This document shows, in pieces, positions 35,694 to 43,574 of a DNA stretch of 64,000 nucleotides. The stretch spans positions 1 through 64,000 of the forward strand of contig DFQY01000036.1 of NCBI GenBank assembly GCA_002378005.1. Reading direction: 5' to 3'. The position numbers and the translations under genes were made by a program. The DNA is from Flavobacteriales bacterium UBA3477. Lineage in GTDB: Bacteria; Bacteroidota; Bacteroidia; Flavobacteriales; Schleiferiaceae. Positions within the stretch are counted from its first letter, which is position 1. The number at the start of each line of letters is the position of its first letter. The notes under the pieces are model-generated. The model ran no database searches. It saw nothing but the letters and a program-made list of their open reading frames with translations, and was not told where the DNA came from.

Positions 35694-35909
35694 CTATTTA
35701 GCGGCTTTTTTAGCGCGGTATAAGCGGTACGCAATGCCGCTAATGATCAAATATGGAAACAACATTAAATACATGATTCCATAGTTCAATCCAGCCCAAA
35801 AACCACCATCATTCGCAGATTCAGCCACGGCTTTACACATGCTGCATTGTGCACCCGCAACAAACGGGATGGCGAGAAAAAAAAGTAGGATTAGGGAAAA
35901 TTTACGCAT
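35694..35909 (-). CDS. Small CxxC membrane protein of the oxidase-assembly cluster
   Basis: 71 residues from the ATG at 35909, which overlaps the DUF420 stop by one base (TGATG); a TTG one codon upstream is unlikely. A signal peptide ending in VAGA is followed at once by QCSMCKAVAES, a CxxC pair on the periplasmic side. Then comes a Gly-rich loop, one membrane helix (about 43-62) and a basic tail (YRAKKAAK). I recall similar small proteins next to DUF420 genes in other Bacteroidetes but know no assigned function. The position after Sco and DUF420 suggests a part in copper or haem delivery to the oxidase; that is inference. Confidence 0.8.
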   Translation of the reverse strand: MRKFSLILLFFLAIPFVAGAQCSMCKAVAESANDGGFWAGLNYGIMYLMLFPYLIISGIAYRLYRAKKAAK

Positions 35910-36457
35910 CAATAATAGGGTTGCATGAATAGATAGACCATGACACCCGTCGAGGCGACGTACAACCAGACAGGATAAGCGAATTTCACCACCTTCTTGT
36001 GGCGCTCAATGTTATTCGTCCAACCACGGTAGATACTCAGCAATGCCAATGGTATTACAGGCACACTCAAGATGATGTGCGAAATCAAGATGAAGAAATA
36101 CACCATGCGAATGGTACCTTCACCGCCAAAACGAGCACTTTCATGAGTCATGTGGTAGATGACATATGAAATCAAAAAGACGCTACTCAAGACGAATGCT
36201 GATAACATAAACGTTCGGTGAATACTGATCATTTTGTTTTTAATTGCGATACCCGCAAAAATCAATAACACAAAGGTGCTTCCGTTCAATACGGCATGAA
36301 ACAATGGCAAGCTGCTGAGCTGGCTGTTTTCTTCAATGCCTATGGCAGCCTTCCAAGAAGCCGGCATGATCATCAATAATGCAATAGCCACAGGAATAAG
36401 AACACTCACAATAGTGATGGTTCTCATGATTGTTTTTTCCGAGTTCGTATTACTCAT
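35909..36457 (-). CDS. DUF420 membrane protein, probable oxidase assembly factor
   Basis: 182 residues with about five membrane helices. The His residues in the PLFHAVLNG, SIHRTFML, IYHMTHES and LISHIIL segments fit the DUF420/CtaM family, whose Staphylococcus member is needed for an aa3-type oxidase. The His residues may bind haem or metal. It overlaps the Sco gene by eight bases at its start and the small CxxC gene by one base at its end, which ties it to cytochrome oxidase assembly. Confidence 0.88.
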   Translation of the reverse strand: MSNTNSEKTIMRTITIVSVLIPVAIALLMIMPASWKAAIGIEENSQLSSLPLFHAVLNGSTFVLLIFAGIAIKNKMISIHRTFMLSAFVLSSVFLISYVIYHMTHESARFGGEGTIRMVYFFILISHIILSVPVIPLALLSIYRGWTNNIERHKKVVKFAYPVWLYVASTGVMVYLFMQPYY

Positions 36458-37169
36458 CTTTTGCGTTGTGTTTGTCGCGTTCGTATTCCGCGATTAATAC
36501 TTTAATATCATCTTCTAGATCATTGAGTTGGGTTACCTCCAAAACATCATAAGAACCCACAATGTTCCCGAGGTCATCCTTACGGCTTCTTATATGCCCG
36601 TCCCAATCTACCAATATAGCACTAGTACTATGCAAAAATCCACCCTCTGCCGTTTGATCCTCAAAGGCATTCAAATAGACTCCTTTGGCCAAATCGTAGA
36701 TGGCCCCTTGATGACCTGTTAAGAACGTCCATTTAGACGTGCTGTAATTACGCTCTTGTTGGTACTGCTTGAGCTTCACAGGTGTATCTTTTGTCGGATC
36801 TACGGTGATGCTGACCAATTTGAATTGGTCATACCCCCTAAACCTTTTCTCAATTTCGTTTAAATGGAAATTCATCGCAGGACAGATGGTCGGGCAGGTC
36901 GCAAAGAAGAAACTCAACACATAGATGTTAGAATCCAACGATGCCCGATTCACGAGACTACTATCCACATCAAACAGCTCAAAATTTGGAATGCGGTAGG
37001 CAACAGTATCAAACTCGCCATCTAACTCCACTACTTCTTCCGGACCTACATAATCAAGCGTTTGGAAAAACACCTCACTTTGGCCGTAGACAAAAAAGAG
37101 ATAAAGCAACGCGGGCAGCACTAATACACTGATTAGTACTGCCCGGTTGAATAAGGATTTATTCGCCAT
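36450..37169 (-). CDS. Sco1/SenC-family copper chaperone
   Basis: 239 residues with an N-terminal membrane anchor (about 9-29). The thioredoxin-fold domain carries the copper-binding CPTIC (Cys92, Cys96) within FFFATCPTICPAMN and a His in FLHSTSAILVD that serves as the third ligand; VSITVDPTKDTP is the usual connecting motif. Sco proteins deliver or reduce the CuA site of oxidase subunit II, here encoded at 61.2 kb. The start overlaps the subunit IV stop by one base. Confidence 0.94.
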   Translation of the reverse strand: MANKSLFNRAVLISVLVLPALLYLFFVYGQSEVFFQTLDYVGPEEVVELDGEFDTVAYRIPNFELFDVDSSLVNRASLDSNIYVLSFFFATCPTICPAMNFHLNEIEKRFRGYDQFKLVSITVDPTKDTPVKLKQYQQERNYSTSKWTFLTGHQGAIYDLAKGVYLNAFEDQTAEGGFLHSTSAILVDWDGHIRSRKDDLGNIVGSYDVLEVTQLNDLEDDIKVLIAEYERDKHNAKDE

Positions 37170-37477
37170 TACTGAAACAAGTATGAGCCTTCAGTCAGTA
37201 AGATAAATGTCAAATACGGAATAAGAATAAGCGTTGGCAAGTACAATACATACTTCATCGCTTTGTTCTCAAACTTAACGTGCATGAATACCTGAACAAT
37301 GTACGCCGCCTTAACAATGGTCAAGATGATGAACACGTAGTTCAAGATAGCAGTACCGAACAATTGAGTCAACATAATTTCAGGTTTGATAATACCTAAA
37401 ACAACCTCAACTGTTGTGATAATCAATAGGATCCAGAAAATCTTCCAAATCCACCAAGTTCCTTTATGATCTGCCAT
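37169..37477 (-). CDS. Cytochrome c oxidase subunit IV-like protein
   Basis: 102 residues with three hydrophobic helices (WKIFWILLIITTVEVVLGI; YVFIILTIVKAAYIVQVFMHV; YVLYLPTLILIPYLTFILL). The VKAAYIVQVFMHVKFE segment is the conserved core of the prokaryotic subunit IV/CyoD family. It is a small integral subunit of the haem-copper oxidase. It lies 12 bases after the subunit III gene and overlaps the Sco start by one base. Confidence 0.9.
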   Translation of the reverse strand: MADHKGTWWIWKIFWILLIITTVEVVLGIIKPEIMLTQLFGTAILNYVFIILTIVKAAYIVQVFMHVKFENKAMKYVLYLPTLILIPYLTFILLTEGSYLFQ

Positions 37478-37489
37478 GACGGTATGCTT

Positions 37490-38407
37490 TTAGACTAGAT
37501 AGAAGAATGTAAATACGAATACCCAAACAAGGTCAACGAAGTGCCAATACAAACCGACCTTCTCTACCATGCGGTAGTGACCTCTACGTTCATAGGTTCC
37601 CAACAAAATGTTGTAGAAAATCACAAAATTGATCACAACTCCAGAGAATACGTGGAAACCGTGGAAACCAGTGATAAAGAAGAAGAAGTTCGCAAACTGC
37701 TTGCGACCGTACTCATTGTGGGTCATGTTGGCACCTTGTACGATATCGCCCTGCTCTAAGAAATTCACTGAAGCAACATGGTCAAATTTCTCACCTGCCT
37801 TTCCTGGTTCTTGAAGATAGTAGGCTTCATTCGCTTTCAAAGCAGCCAACACCTCGGCTTTAGTAAAAGTCTCACCGTGGTTACTAGCGTGGCCATTTTC
37901 CATTCCGTGTACCAGTTGGCTGAAACTCAAACGCTCACCTTCTTCGTTGTATACGTGTAGAATTTCTGCGTGATCTGTTTCGACGGCACCGCTATCACCT
38001 GATATGAAGTGGTACCACTCCCATGCTTGAGAACCAACGAAAATCAAACCTCCAATGATGGTCCACAGCATCCAGTTTGTCACTGCGCCACGGTTCATTT
38101 TTTCACCTGCATTTACAGCCAAAACCATCGTCACAGAAGACATGATCAAAATGAATGTCATCAATGCGACGTAAAGCAATGGTTGATCGCCTTCGATACC
38201 CGGAAAGTGTGTAAACACGTTCTCAGCGATAGGCCAAGTTTTTTCATACTTGAAACGCATCAAACCATAAGCAGTCAAAAATCCTGAGAAGGTTAATGCA
38301 TCAGAAAGCAGGAAAAACCACATCATTAGTTTACCATAGCGAGCACCTAGAGGTCTAGAGGCACCGCCCCAGTGGTTTTCATCCTTCATTTCAGCGGTTG
38401 AAGCCAT
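37490..38407 (-). CDS. ctaE: Cytochrome c oxidase subunit III, long form with internal insertion
   Basis: 305 residues. Helices of the subunit III fold are clear: KLMMWFFLLSDALTF at the start, GSQAWEWYHFISGD, and the C-terminal FITGFHGFHVFSGVVINF and YWHFVDLVWVFVFTFFYL. Between the fourth and fifth helices lies a hydrophilic insertion of about 85 residues (roughly 135-220, starting near DHAEILHVYNEEGE). Such long forms occur in Bacteroidetes, but the insert's role is unknown. A second, shorter subunit III gene is directly upstream, so the oxidase may carry both. Confidence 0.93.
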   Translation of the reverse strand: MASTAEMKDENHWGGASRPLGARYGKLMMWFFLLSDALTFSGFLTAYGLMRFKYEKTWPIAENVFTHFPGIEGDQPLLYVALMTFILIMSSVTMVLAVNAGEKMNRGAVTNWMLWTIIGGLIFVGSQAWEWYHFISGDSGAVETDHAEILHVYNEEGERLSFSQLVHGMENGHASNHGETFTKAEVLAALKANEAYYLQEPGKAGEKFDHVASVNFLEQGDIVQGANMTHNEYGRKQFANFFFFITGFHGFHVFSGVVINFVIFYNILLGTYERRGHYRMVEKVGLYWHFVDLVWVFVFTFFYLV

Positions 38408-38436
38408 AATGGATAGTTTTCAAAGTTTGAGCAAAT

Positions 38437-39015
38437 TTAACGCATAACGCTTAAAAAGACATACAAATACACCCACAATAGGTCTACGAAATGCCAATAA
38501 ATAGCAGTGAGGTCCACACCATGGTAATCCTCAATAGTATAACGTCCTCTTAATGAGCGAATAAGTGTTCTAATCAACGCAATAATTCCACCTAGAACGT
38601 GCGCTGCGTGGAAGATGAAAATGGCATAAACCCAAGAGCCGGATGGGTGCGATTGCGCACCAGCGAAAATGATGTTCTCCGCCATTAATTGGCTCCAAGC
38701 CTGTGCTTGTAACCACATAAATAGTAGCCCTAATATCAATACTGTCGCTAATGAAGGGGTTAAGATTTTTGCATTTCCCTTGCTGAAGGCACGCTTGCCC
38801 CACCAAAAAATGGCTGAGGATAAGAGCATCACAATTGTGCTGTACATGAAAGCTGGCGGCAACGCGAATGTGATCCATTGCTCATTCGCGACCAAGGTAG
38901 TACGGCTCACGACGTATCCTGAGGTCATACCCGCAAAGGCCATAATAATGCTCCCAATGCCTATCCACAATAGCGGCTTTGAAGCTCTTTTTCTTTGTTG
39001 TTGAAGCGTTTCCAT
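38437..39015 (-). CDS. Second subunit III-type haem-copper oxidase protein, short form
   Basis: 192 residues with five hydrophobic helices. The endings AIFIFHAAHVLGGIIALI and AIYWHFVDLLWVYLYVFL match helices VI and VII of subunit III, as in the neighbouring long form but without its insertion. It overlaps the ctaB stop by one base (TAATG) and precedes the long form by 29 bases. Paired subunit III genes are known in Bacteroidetes oxidase clusters; whether both enter one complex cannot be seen here. Confidence 0.9.
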   Translation of the reverse strand: METLQQQRKRASKPLLWIGIGSIIMAFAGMTSGYVVSRTTLVANEQWITFALPPAFMYSTIVMLLSSAIFWWGKRAFSKGNAKILTPSLATVLILGLLFMWLQAQAWSQLMAENIIFAGAQSHPSGSWVYAIFIFHAAHVLGGIIALIRTLIRSLRGRYTIEDYHGVDLTAIYWHFVDLLWVYLYVFLSVMR

Positions 39016-39911
39016 TAAATAAATCGGTCAATGATATAAATGATCTGCATTCCAGTGAGATAACCAATGCTACTGAACATTAGTTTTCGGGCCACCTTAT
39101 CTTCTCCGTCGTTCAGCAGGACAAAAGCTTGACGCAACACCCACAGTCCAAGCGCTCCAACCAGTGCGGCGCCCACAGGCGACAAGGTCAATTCACCAGT
39201 AATGCCGAAGGCCGGCAATACCCCAACGGCAATCATCCAAAGGGTATAGACTATGATGAACAGTTGCGAACTGCGGTCCTTATGTCTCGATGGGAGGAGG
39301 TAATATCCTGCTTTGGCGTAATCATCATAGGAGAACCAAGCGATGGCCCAGAAATGAGGGAATTGCCAGAAAAACTGCTGTGCGAAAAGCGTACCCGTTT
39401 CAATATCAAAATCATTTCGAGCCGCAACCCAACCGAGCATATATGGAATAGCTCCTGGGAAGGCCCCCACGAACACCGCCATGGGCGTTCTAGCTTTTAA
39501 CGGCGTATAAACCACAGCGTAGAGGACTACACTCAATGCACCAAAATACGCCGTCATTGGATTGATGTAATACAAAGCAATGAGGCCGACCAACAATAAC
39601 ACCAATGAAACCATCCAAGCCTGACGCATACTCAAAGTACCCAGTGGCAAAGGACGATTCCTCGTGCGATTCATCAATGCATCACGGTCCTTCTCATACA
39701 TTTGGTTCAACGCATTCGAGGCCGCTACAACAGTAATTCCACCAATGATTAGGAGAATGAAGTGGGTCCAATTAAATGTGGTAAAACCTAGAATATACCC
39801 CGCTACCGAAGAAAACACTACTGAGGTGCTCAAGCGAAGTTTGCCAAGGCGAATGACCTCCTTGATAAAGGAAGCCTGTACAGATGTGGTGAGTGTATTA
39901 GGGGACATCAT
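39015..39911 (-). CDS. ctaB: Protohaem IX farnesyltransferase (haem O synthase)
   Basis: 298 residues from the ATG at 39911; the frame extends three codons to a TTG, which I do not favour. It is a UbiA-fold membrane enzyme that adds farnesyl to haem b to give haem O, needed for aa3-type oxidases. The first Asp motif is NALNQMYEKDRDALMNRT and the second YDDYAKAGYYLLPSRH; RPLPLG and TPLKARTP are typical of CtaB. It is the first gene of the minus-strand oxidase-assembly unit and is translationally coupled to the short subunit III gene. Confidence 0.94.
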   Translation of the reverse strand: MMSPNTLTTSVQASFIKEVIRLGKLRLSTSVVFSSVAGYILGFTTFNWTHFILLIIGGITVVAASNALNQMYEKDRDALMNRTRNRPLPLGTLSMRQAWMVSLVLLLVGLIALYYINPMTAYFGALSVVLYAVVYTPLKARTPMAVFVGAFPGAIPYMLGWVAARNDFDIETGTLFAQQFFWQFPHFWAIAWFSYDDYAKAGYYLLPSRHKDRSSQLFIIVYTLWMIAVGVLPAFGITGELTLSPVGAALVGALGLWVLRQAFVLLNDGEDKVARKLMFSSIGYLTGMQIIYIIDRFI

Positions 39912-39951
39912 GAGGTGCAAAGATACTACCTGAAAAGGGAATCAGTAAGCA

Positions 39952-40749
39952 CTATAGCACGATAAAATGAGGGTTCAATAAGTTCTCTTTATTGTATTGT
40001 AGAGGGGTGCGCTCATCCCTTGTGACCATCTGGAAACCAGCCGCTTCCACCACTGCCTGCCCTGCTGCGGTATCCCACTCCATAGTGGGTGCAAAACGTG
40101 GATATACATCCGCCAATCCTTCCGCGACCATGCACATTTTCAAGCTCGAGCCCTTACTAATTATTTCAACCGTTCCGTGCTTTTTACGGTATTGCTCTAA
40201 GAAATCTGAGGTCTCCTCGTTCATGTGTGATCTGGAACCCACGGCTGTAAAAGGTCGATCCATAGCCACTGGTAACGCAATTCCTCCATCGAGGTCGCTT
40301 TGGGTCAATGTAGCACCCGCATCGAAGTGGTATTTCTTCGCTCCTTGGCCCACCACTCCTAAATATAATTCGCCGGTTACAGGAACATATACCGCTCCTA
40401 ACACAGGGGAGCCATCCTCTACTAAAGCAACATTCACCGTGAACTCGCCATTGCGCTTGATGAATTCTTTGGTCCCGTCTAGGGGATCGACAATCCACAT
40501 GGTACTAATGTCCTTACGGTCTGCGTATTCCATGTGCTTCCCTTCTTCACTCAACACCCAATAACTCGTCTTATTCAAGTGCTCCATGATGGCTGCATTG
40601 CTTTTCAAATCCGCTTGGGTCAAGGGGCTGTCGTCGCCCTTGATTTCTACTTGAGTTTCTTCGTTGTTATATACATCAAGAATGGAGGCGCCGCCGTCCA
40701 GCGCTGCTTGAGCAGCAATAAGCTTGTTTGTTTGGAGGTCTATAGACAT
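39952..40749 (-). CDS. cysQ: 3'(2'),5'-bisphosphate nucleotidase CysQ
   Basis: 265 residues of the inositol-monophosphatase fold. CysQ removes the 3' phosphate of PAP, a by-product of sulfate assimilation. Mg-binding motifs are VLSEEGK, IVDPLDGTKEF (about 87-97) and EWDTAAGQAVVEAAG near the C-terminus. The N-terminal DDSPLTQADLKSN is typical of CysQ rather than inositol phosphatase. It stands between ctaB and a tonB gene on the minus strand with a terminator upstream of it, so it is probably transcribed on its own or with ctaB. Confidence 0.93.
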   Translation of the reverse strand: MSIDLQTNKLIAAQAALDGGASILDVYNNEETQVEIKGDDSPLTQADLKSNAAIMEHLNKTSYWVLSEEGKHMEYADRKDISTMWIVDPLDGTKEFIKRNGEFTVNVALVEDGSPVLGAVYVPVTGELYLGVVGQGAKKYHFDAGATLTQSDLDGGIALPVAMDRPFTAVGSRSHMNEETSDFLEQYRKKHGTVEIISKGSSLKMCMVAEGLADVYPRFAPTMEWDTAAGQAVVEAAGFQMVTRDERTPLQYNKENLLNPHFIVL

Positions 40750-40764
40750 GATGGACTATGTTCT

Positions 40765-40792
40765 AAAAACAAAACCCGGGCAACGCCCGGGC
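40765..40792 (-). terminator. Intrinsic terminator after tonB
   Basis: On the minus strand CCCGGGC and GCCCGGG form a seven-base stem around GTT, followed by TTTTGTTTTT. It lies 20 bases past the tonB stop at 40812. Confidence 0.9.
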
Positions 40793-40811
40793 TCTGAAGT
40801 AATTCTCTTGA

Positions 40812-41516
40812 TTATTGCAATCTCGCGTTGATCGGCACGGTGTACTGCATACGTACAGGCTTACCACGCTGTTTTGCCGGAGTAAACTTAGGCAGCAACT
40901 TGATCACACGGATGGCCTCATCATCGATAAGCTTGTCCACACCACGTGCGATAGTTACATTGCTCACTTTACCGTTTTTCTCAATAACGAAGTTCACATA
41001 CACCTTCCCTTGGATACCCATTTGACGGGCCAATTCTGGAAAGTCAAACTCTTTACCGATGTGCTTCATGATGTTTTGGTTGAAACACATAAACCTCTCA
41101 TCTTCAGTGGCCATTTTTTCACAACCTGGATAGATAGGCTTGTTCTCAACAACCGCGAAGTTGAAGATCTCATCTTCTTCTTCTACGACCTCGACAATTT
41201 CAATGATATCTCTTTCATCTGTTTCCGTAGATTCAAATTCGACCTCTTCAATCTCCAAATCATCTTCCACAATCTGAATTACCTCAGGTGGTGCAGGAGG
41301 TGGAGGTGGAGGTGGCGGAGGTGGCGTACGGTTAGTAATGATGGCGATTTCATCTTCATCATCGTATGACATTTTACCCAAATCACCAGGGCCGCTTTCG
41401 TATGACTTAAGCTCTAAAAAGAACAAAGTCATAGCAAGCGAAGCAGTCAAACCGATCAATAAGAAGAGACTCTTCTTATTTTCCGCATCTGCTTTTGTTG
41501 TCTTTCTTGTTTTCAT
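40812..41516 (-). CDS. tonB: TonB-family energy transducer, proline-rich
   Basis: 234 residues. A basic N-terminus (MKTRKTTKADAENKK) precedes one membrane helix (about 17-36). The periplasmic linker has a run of ten prolines (about 66-75) and a very acidic stretch rich in Glu/Asp and Val. The C-terminal TonB domain contains GCEKMATEDERFMCFNQNI, a Bacteroidetes-type Cys pair segment, then GKVYVNFVIEKNGKVSNV, DDEAIRVIKLLPKFTPAKQRGKPV and a final strand. It should transfer proton-motive energy from ExbBD to outer-membrane receptors such as that at 6.3 kb. exbB and exbD are not in the window. Two related genes lie directly upstream. Confidence 0.93.
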   Translation of the reverse strand: MKTRKTTKADAENKKSLFLLIGLTASLAMTLFFLELKSYESGPGDLGKMSYDDEDEIAIITNRTPPPPPPPPPPAPPEVIQIVEDDLEIEEVEFESTETDERDIIEIVEVVEEEDEIFNFAVVENKPIYPGCEKMATEDERFMCFNQNIMKHIGKEFDFPELARQMGIQGKVYVNFVIEKNGKVSNVTIARGVDKLIDDEAIRVIKLLPKFTPAKQRGKPVRMQYTVPINARLQ

Positions 41517-41579
41517 GAACTCGGACTATTGAGGCGCTAAAATAACTAAAAGTATCGGTCGCGCAATATCAAATTAGGG

Positions 41580-41999
41580 TCAATTACGGGTAAACATGAC
41601 CGGTACAATCATGCTCACCGGAGCAGCCTCTCCAGCTACTGTCCCAGGACGTATTGGATCGGGAAGTGTACGCATCGCACGCAATGCTTCCTCTTTGGCC
41701 AAATCATCGTAGGAACGCAGGCTATTGACCTCAGCCAAATGACCGGTAGCGTCGAATTTTAGCTCGACAAATACCTTTCCATTTTCCTTCAACCCTTCCG
41801 GCCATTGCAGCTCATTCATCAAATGATTCATGACAAATCTGTTGAAGCAAACCTGTTGATCGTTTTGATTACCTTGAATGTGTGCACAAGTTTCGAACAC
41901 TGGCAAGGTCTGTACAACAGAAATATGATCGGTAGACTGTGCCATAATGGGCAAAGACAATGATAAAAAAGCTGATGCTATAAGGGAACGGATCAACAT
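41580..41999 (-). CDS. Stand-alone periplasmic TonB C-terminal-like protein
   Basis: 139 residues. A cleavable signal peptide (MLIRSLIASAFLSLSLPIMAQ) replaces the membrane anchor of TonB. The remainder is only the TonB-like C-terminal region: FETCAHIQGNQNDQQVCFNRFV resembles the Cys segment of its two neighbours, followed by GKVFVELKFDATGHLAEV and AKEEALRAMRTLPDPIRPG. Without an anchor it cannot transmit energy by itself, so it may bind receptors or modulate TonB; both ideas are inference. It lies five bases after the upstream tonB-like gene and 63 bases before the next one. Confidence 0.82.
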   Translation of the reverse strand: MLIRSLIASAFLSLSLPIMAQSTDHISVVQTLPVFETCAHIQGNQNDQQVCFNRFVMNHLMNELQWPEGLKENGKVFVELKFDATGHLAEVNSLRSYDDLAKEEALRAMRTLPDPIRPGTVAGEAAPVSMIVPVMFTRN

Positions 42000-42003
42000 G
42001 CGT

Positions 42004-42723
42004 TTAGAACTTTACATTAATGGGCAAAATGTAAGACATACGTACGGGCTTTCCATTCATTTTAGCAGGAGTGAATCGAGGCAGGGATTTTACCACACGT
42101 AATGCTTCTTCGCCAATGAGCTCGTCTTCGCCACGAACAATAGTAGCATTGCGTACTTGGCCATTCTTTTCGATGATAAATTCGACAAAAAGCTTTTCGC
42201 CACGGCTGAACTGAATCATGCGTTCGGTGACCTCGAAATTCGAAGATACGTAGGCCATTAATTGGCTATTCATACATGCATATCGCTCGTCGTTGGTCAA
42301 CGCCTCTTCGCAACCTGCAAAGACGGGCATACTCTCTACTTGCGTAAAAGTAAAAACCTCTATCGGATCCGGATCGACGATCAATTCCAAACCTTGATCT
42401 ACGGTAGTCGCAGTCCACTCCGTTACTAGATTTGGTAAGGTTGCATTGTTATCAATCACTGTAAACTCATCTGGATTGAACTTCGGCGTAGTCTTCGGCT
42501 TCGAAGGAGCCTCAGGTGCACGCATGACTGTCACAGGTACAGTCCAATCAATTTCTTCCGTAAATCCACCATCATCACTGAAATCCGGCATCTCAGCTTG
42601 GGCAAAATTCATTTCGAAAGCAGTGTATACCGTCAACAAAGACAAGGACAGTCCGACCAAGAAAAACAATGGTCTTTTTGCTTCGAGCGTTGAGGGGTTA
42701 GGGTTGGCATTTCTCGTTTTCAT
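42004..42723 (-). CDS. TonB-family energy transducer, second copy
   Basis: 239 residues from the ATG at 42723 (MKTRNANPNPSTLEAKRPL), chosen because the neighbouring TonB begins the same way (MKTR, then a basic linker and a helix). One membrane helix (about 20-38), a linker with scattered prolines but no poly-proline run, and a C-terminal TonB domain: FAGCEEALTNDERYACMNSQL, KLFVEFIIEKNGQVRNATIV, EEALRVVKSLPRFTPAKMNGKPV. The domain is close to that at 40.8 kb, showing local duplication with divergence of the linkers. It may serve different receptors. Confidence 0.92.
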   Translation of the reverse strand: MKTRNANPNPSTLEAKRPLFFLVGLSLSLLTVYTAFEMNFAQAEMPDFSDDGGFTEEIDWTVPVTVMRAPEAPSKPKTTPKFNPDEFTVIDNNATLPNLVTEWTATTVDQGLELIVDPDPIEVFTFTQVESMPVFAGCEEALTNDERYACMNSQLMAYVSSNFEVTERMIQFSRGEKLFVEFIIEKNGQVRNATIVRGEDELIGEEALRVVKSLPRFTPAKMNGKPVRMSYILPINVKF

Positions 42724-42764
42724 AACCAAGTGATTTAAAGGGTTCACTTAGTCTACTCAAAAAA

Positions 42765-43142
42765 CTATGCCAAGAATTTGTGAAGGAATCGGCTCCCTAC
42801 AATTGCAATGATTGCACCGCCGATGTTGGCCAGCGCATCTAGGGCATCTGCGCTGCGGCCGTAAGACATCCAACCTTGCGCGAGTTCGATGCCGCCTCCA
42901 ATAAGCACGGCAGTCACCCAATAAAAAGCCATCTTACGATGGCTCACCGGTTTTTGATAGCCTCTAGAAGTGCCGAAGTACAAGAGCACCACCCAAGTGA
43001 AATAGAGCACACCGTGTACCAATTTATCCGAGACATTCAATTCCCATCCGGGATCGAGGTCTTGAACCGGCGCGAGGCTCAGATAGATAATTAAAAAGCC
43101 CCATGCAAGTGCTGGGGCTCTATATATCCAAGGATTGCGCAT
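42765..43142 (-). CDS. VanZ-like membrane protein
   Basis: 125 residues with four hydrophobic helices: APALAWGFLIIYLSL, KLVHGVLYFTWVVLLYFG, AFYWVTAVLIGGGIELAQ and ALANIGGAIIAIVGSRFL. DKLVHGVLYF and GIELAQGWMSYGRSADALDALANIGGA are split landmarks of the VanZ family, first seen in teicoplanin resistance clusters but common as housekeeping membrane proteins of unknown role. It starts three bases after the gcvH stop, a pairing I have seen described in other Bacteroidetes. Confidence 0.85.
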   Translation of the reverse strand: MRNPWIYRAPALAWGFLIIYLSLAPVQDLDPGWELNVSDKLVHGVLYFTWVVLLYFGTSRGYQKPVSHRKMAFYWVTAVLIGGGIELAQGWMSYGRSADALDALANIGGAIIAIVGSRFLHKFLA

Positions 43143-43145
43143 GGC

Positions 43146-43523
43146 TTATCCAAGCATTGCTTCGTAGGCAGCGGCATCCATTAGGCCGTCTAATTCTGAA
43201 GCATCTGCAATTTTAATTTTCACCATCCATCCGTCGCCATATGGGTCGTCATTGACAGATTCAGGAGCATCTTCCAACGCCTCATTGAATTCCAAGACTT
43301 CACCACTTACTGGTAAATACAGGTCTGATACAGTTTTCACTGCCTCTACAGAACCGAACACTTCGTCTTTATCCAGAGACTCGCCTTCTGTATCAACATC
43401 AACGAAAACGATATCACCAAGCTCGCCCGCAGCGAACGCTGTGATACCAACATAGGCTTCATCGCCTTCAACGCGGACCCACTCGTGGTCCTTTGAATAC
43501 TTTAAGTTATCTGGAAACTGCAT
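43146..43523 (-). CDS. gcvH: Glycine cleavage system H protein
   Basis: 125 residues from the ATG at 43523 (MQFPDNLKYSKDHEW); an ATG two codons upstream is also possible. The H protein carries the aminomethyl group on a lipoyl arm between the P, T and L proteins. The lipoylated Lys is in VEAVKTVSDLYLP, followed by GEVLEFNEALED and a C-terminal GDGWMVKIKI. E3 (lpd) is at 17.2 kb; gcvP and gcvT are not in the window. The length is normal. Confidence 0.96.
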   Translation of the reverse strand: MQFPDNLKYSKDHEWVRVEGDEAYVGITAFAAGELGDIVFVDVDTEGESLDKDEVFGSVEAVKTVSDLYLPVSGEVLEFNEALEDAPESVNDDPYGDGWMVKIKIADASELDGLMDAAAYEAMLG

Positions 43524-43574
43524 ATGCATTTGTTTTGGGTTCCAAATTTAAGTCCAATTTTATTCTCTTCTCCC

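Noticed and set aside
39992..40564. 190-codon plus-strand open frame opposite cysQ
   Set aside because: It is the antisense of a well-conserved enzyme, shows no family motifs, and is rich in residues expected from reversed codons.
41285..41330. GGT/GGA-rich tract that could be called a microsatellite
   Set aside because: It encodes the functional poly-proline linker of TonB on the minus strand and uses mixed codons, so it is not a simple slipping repeat.
40815..41369. 184-codon plus-strand open frame opposite tonB
   Set aside because: Its Arg/Trp run is the antisense of the poly-proline linker; no start context or family resemblance.
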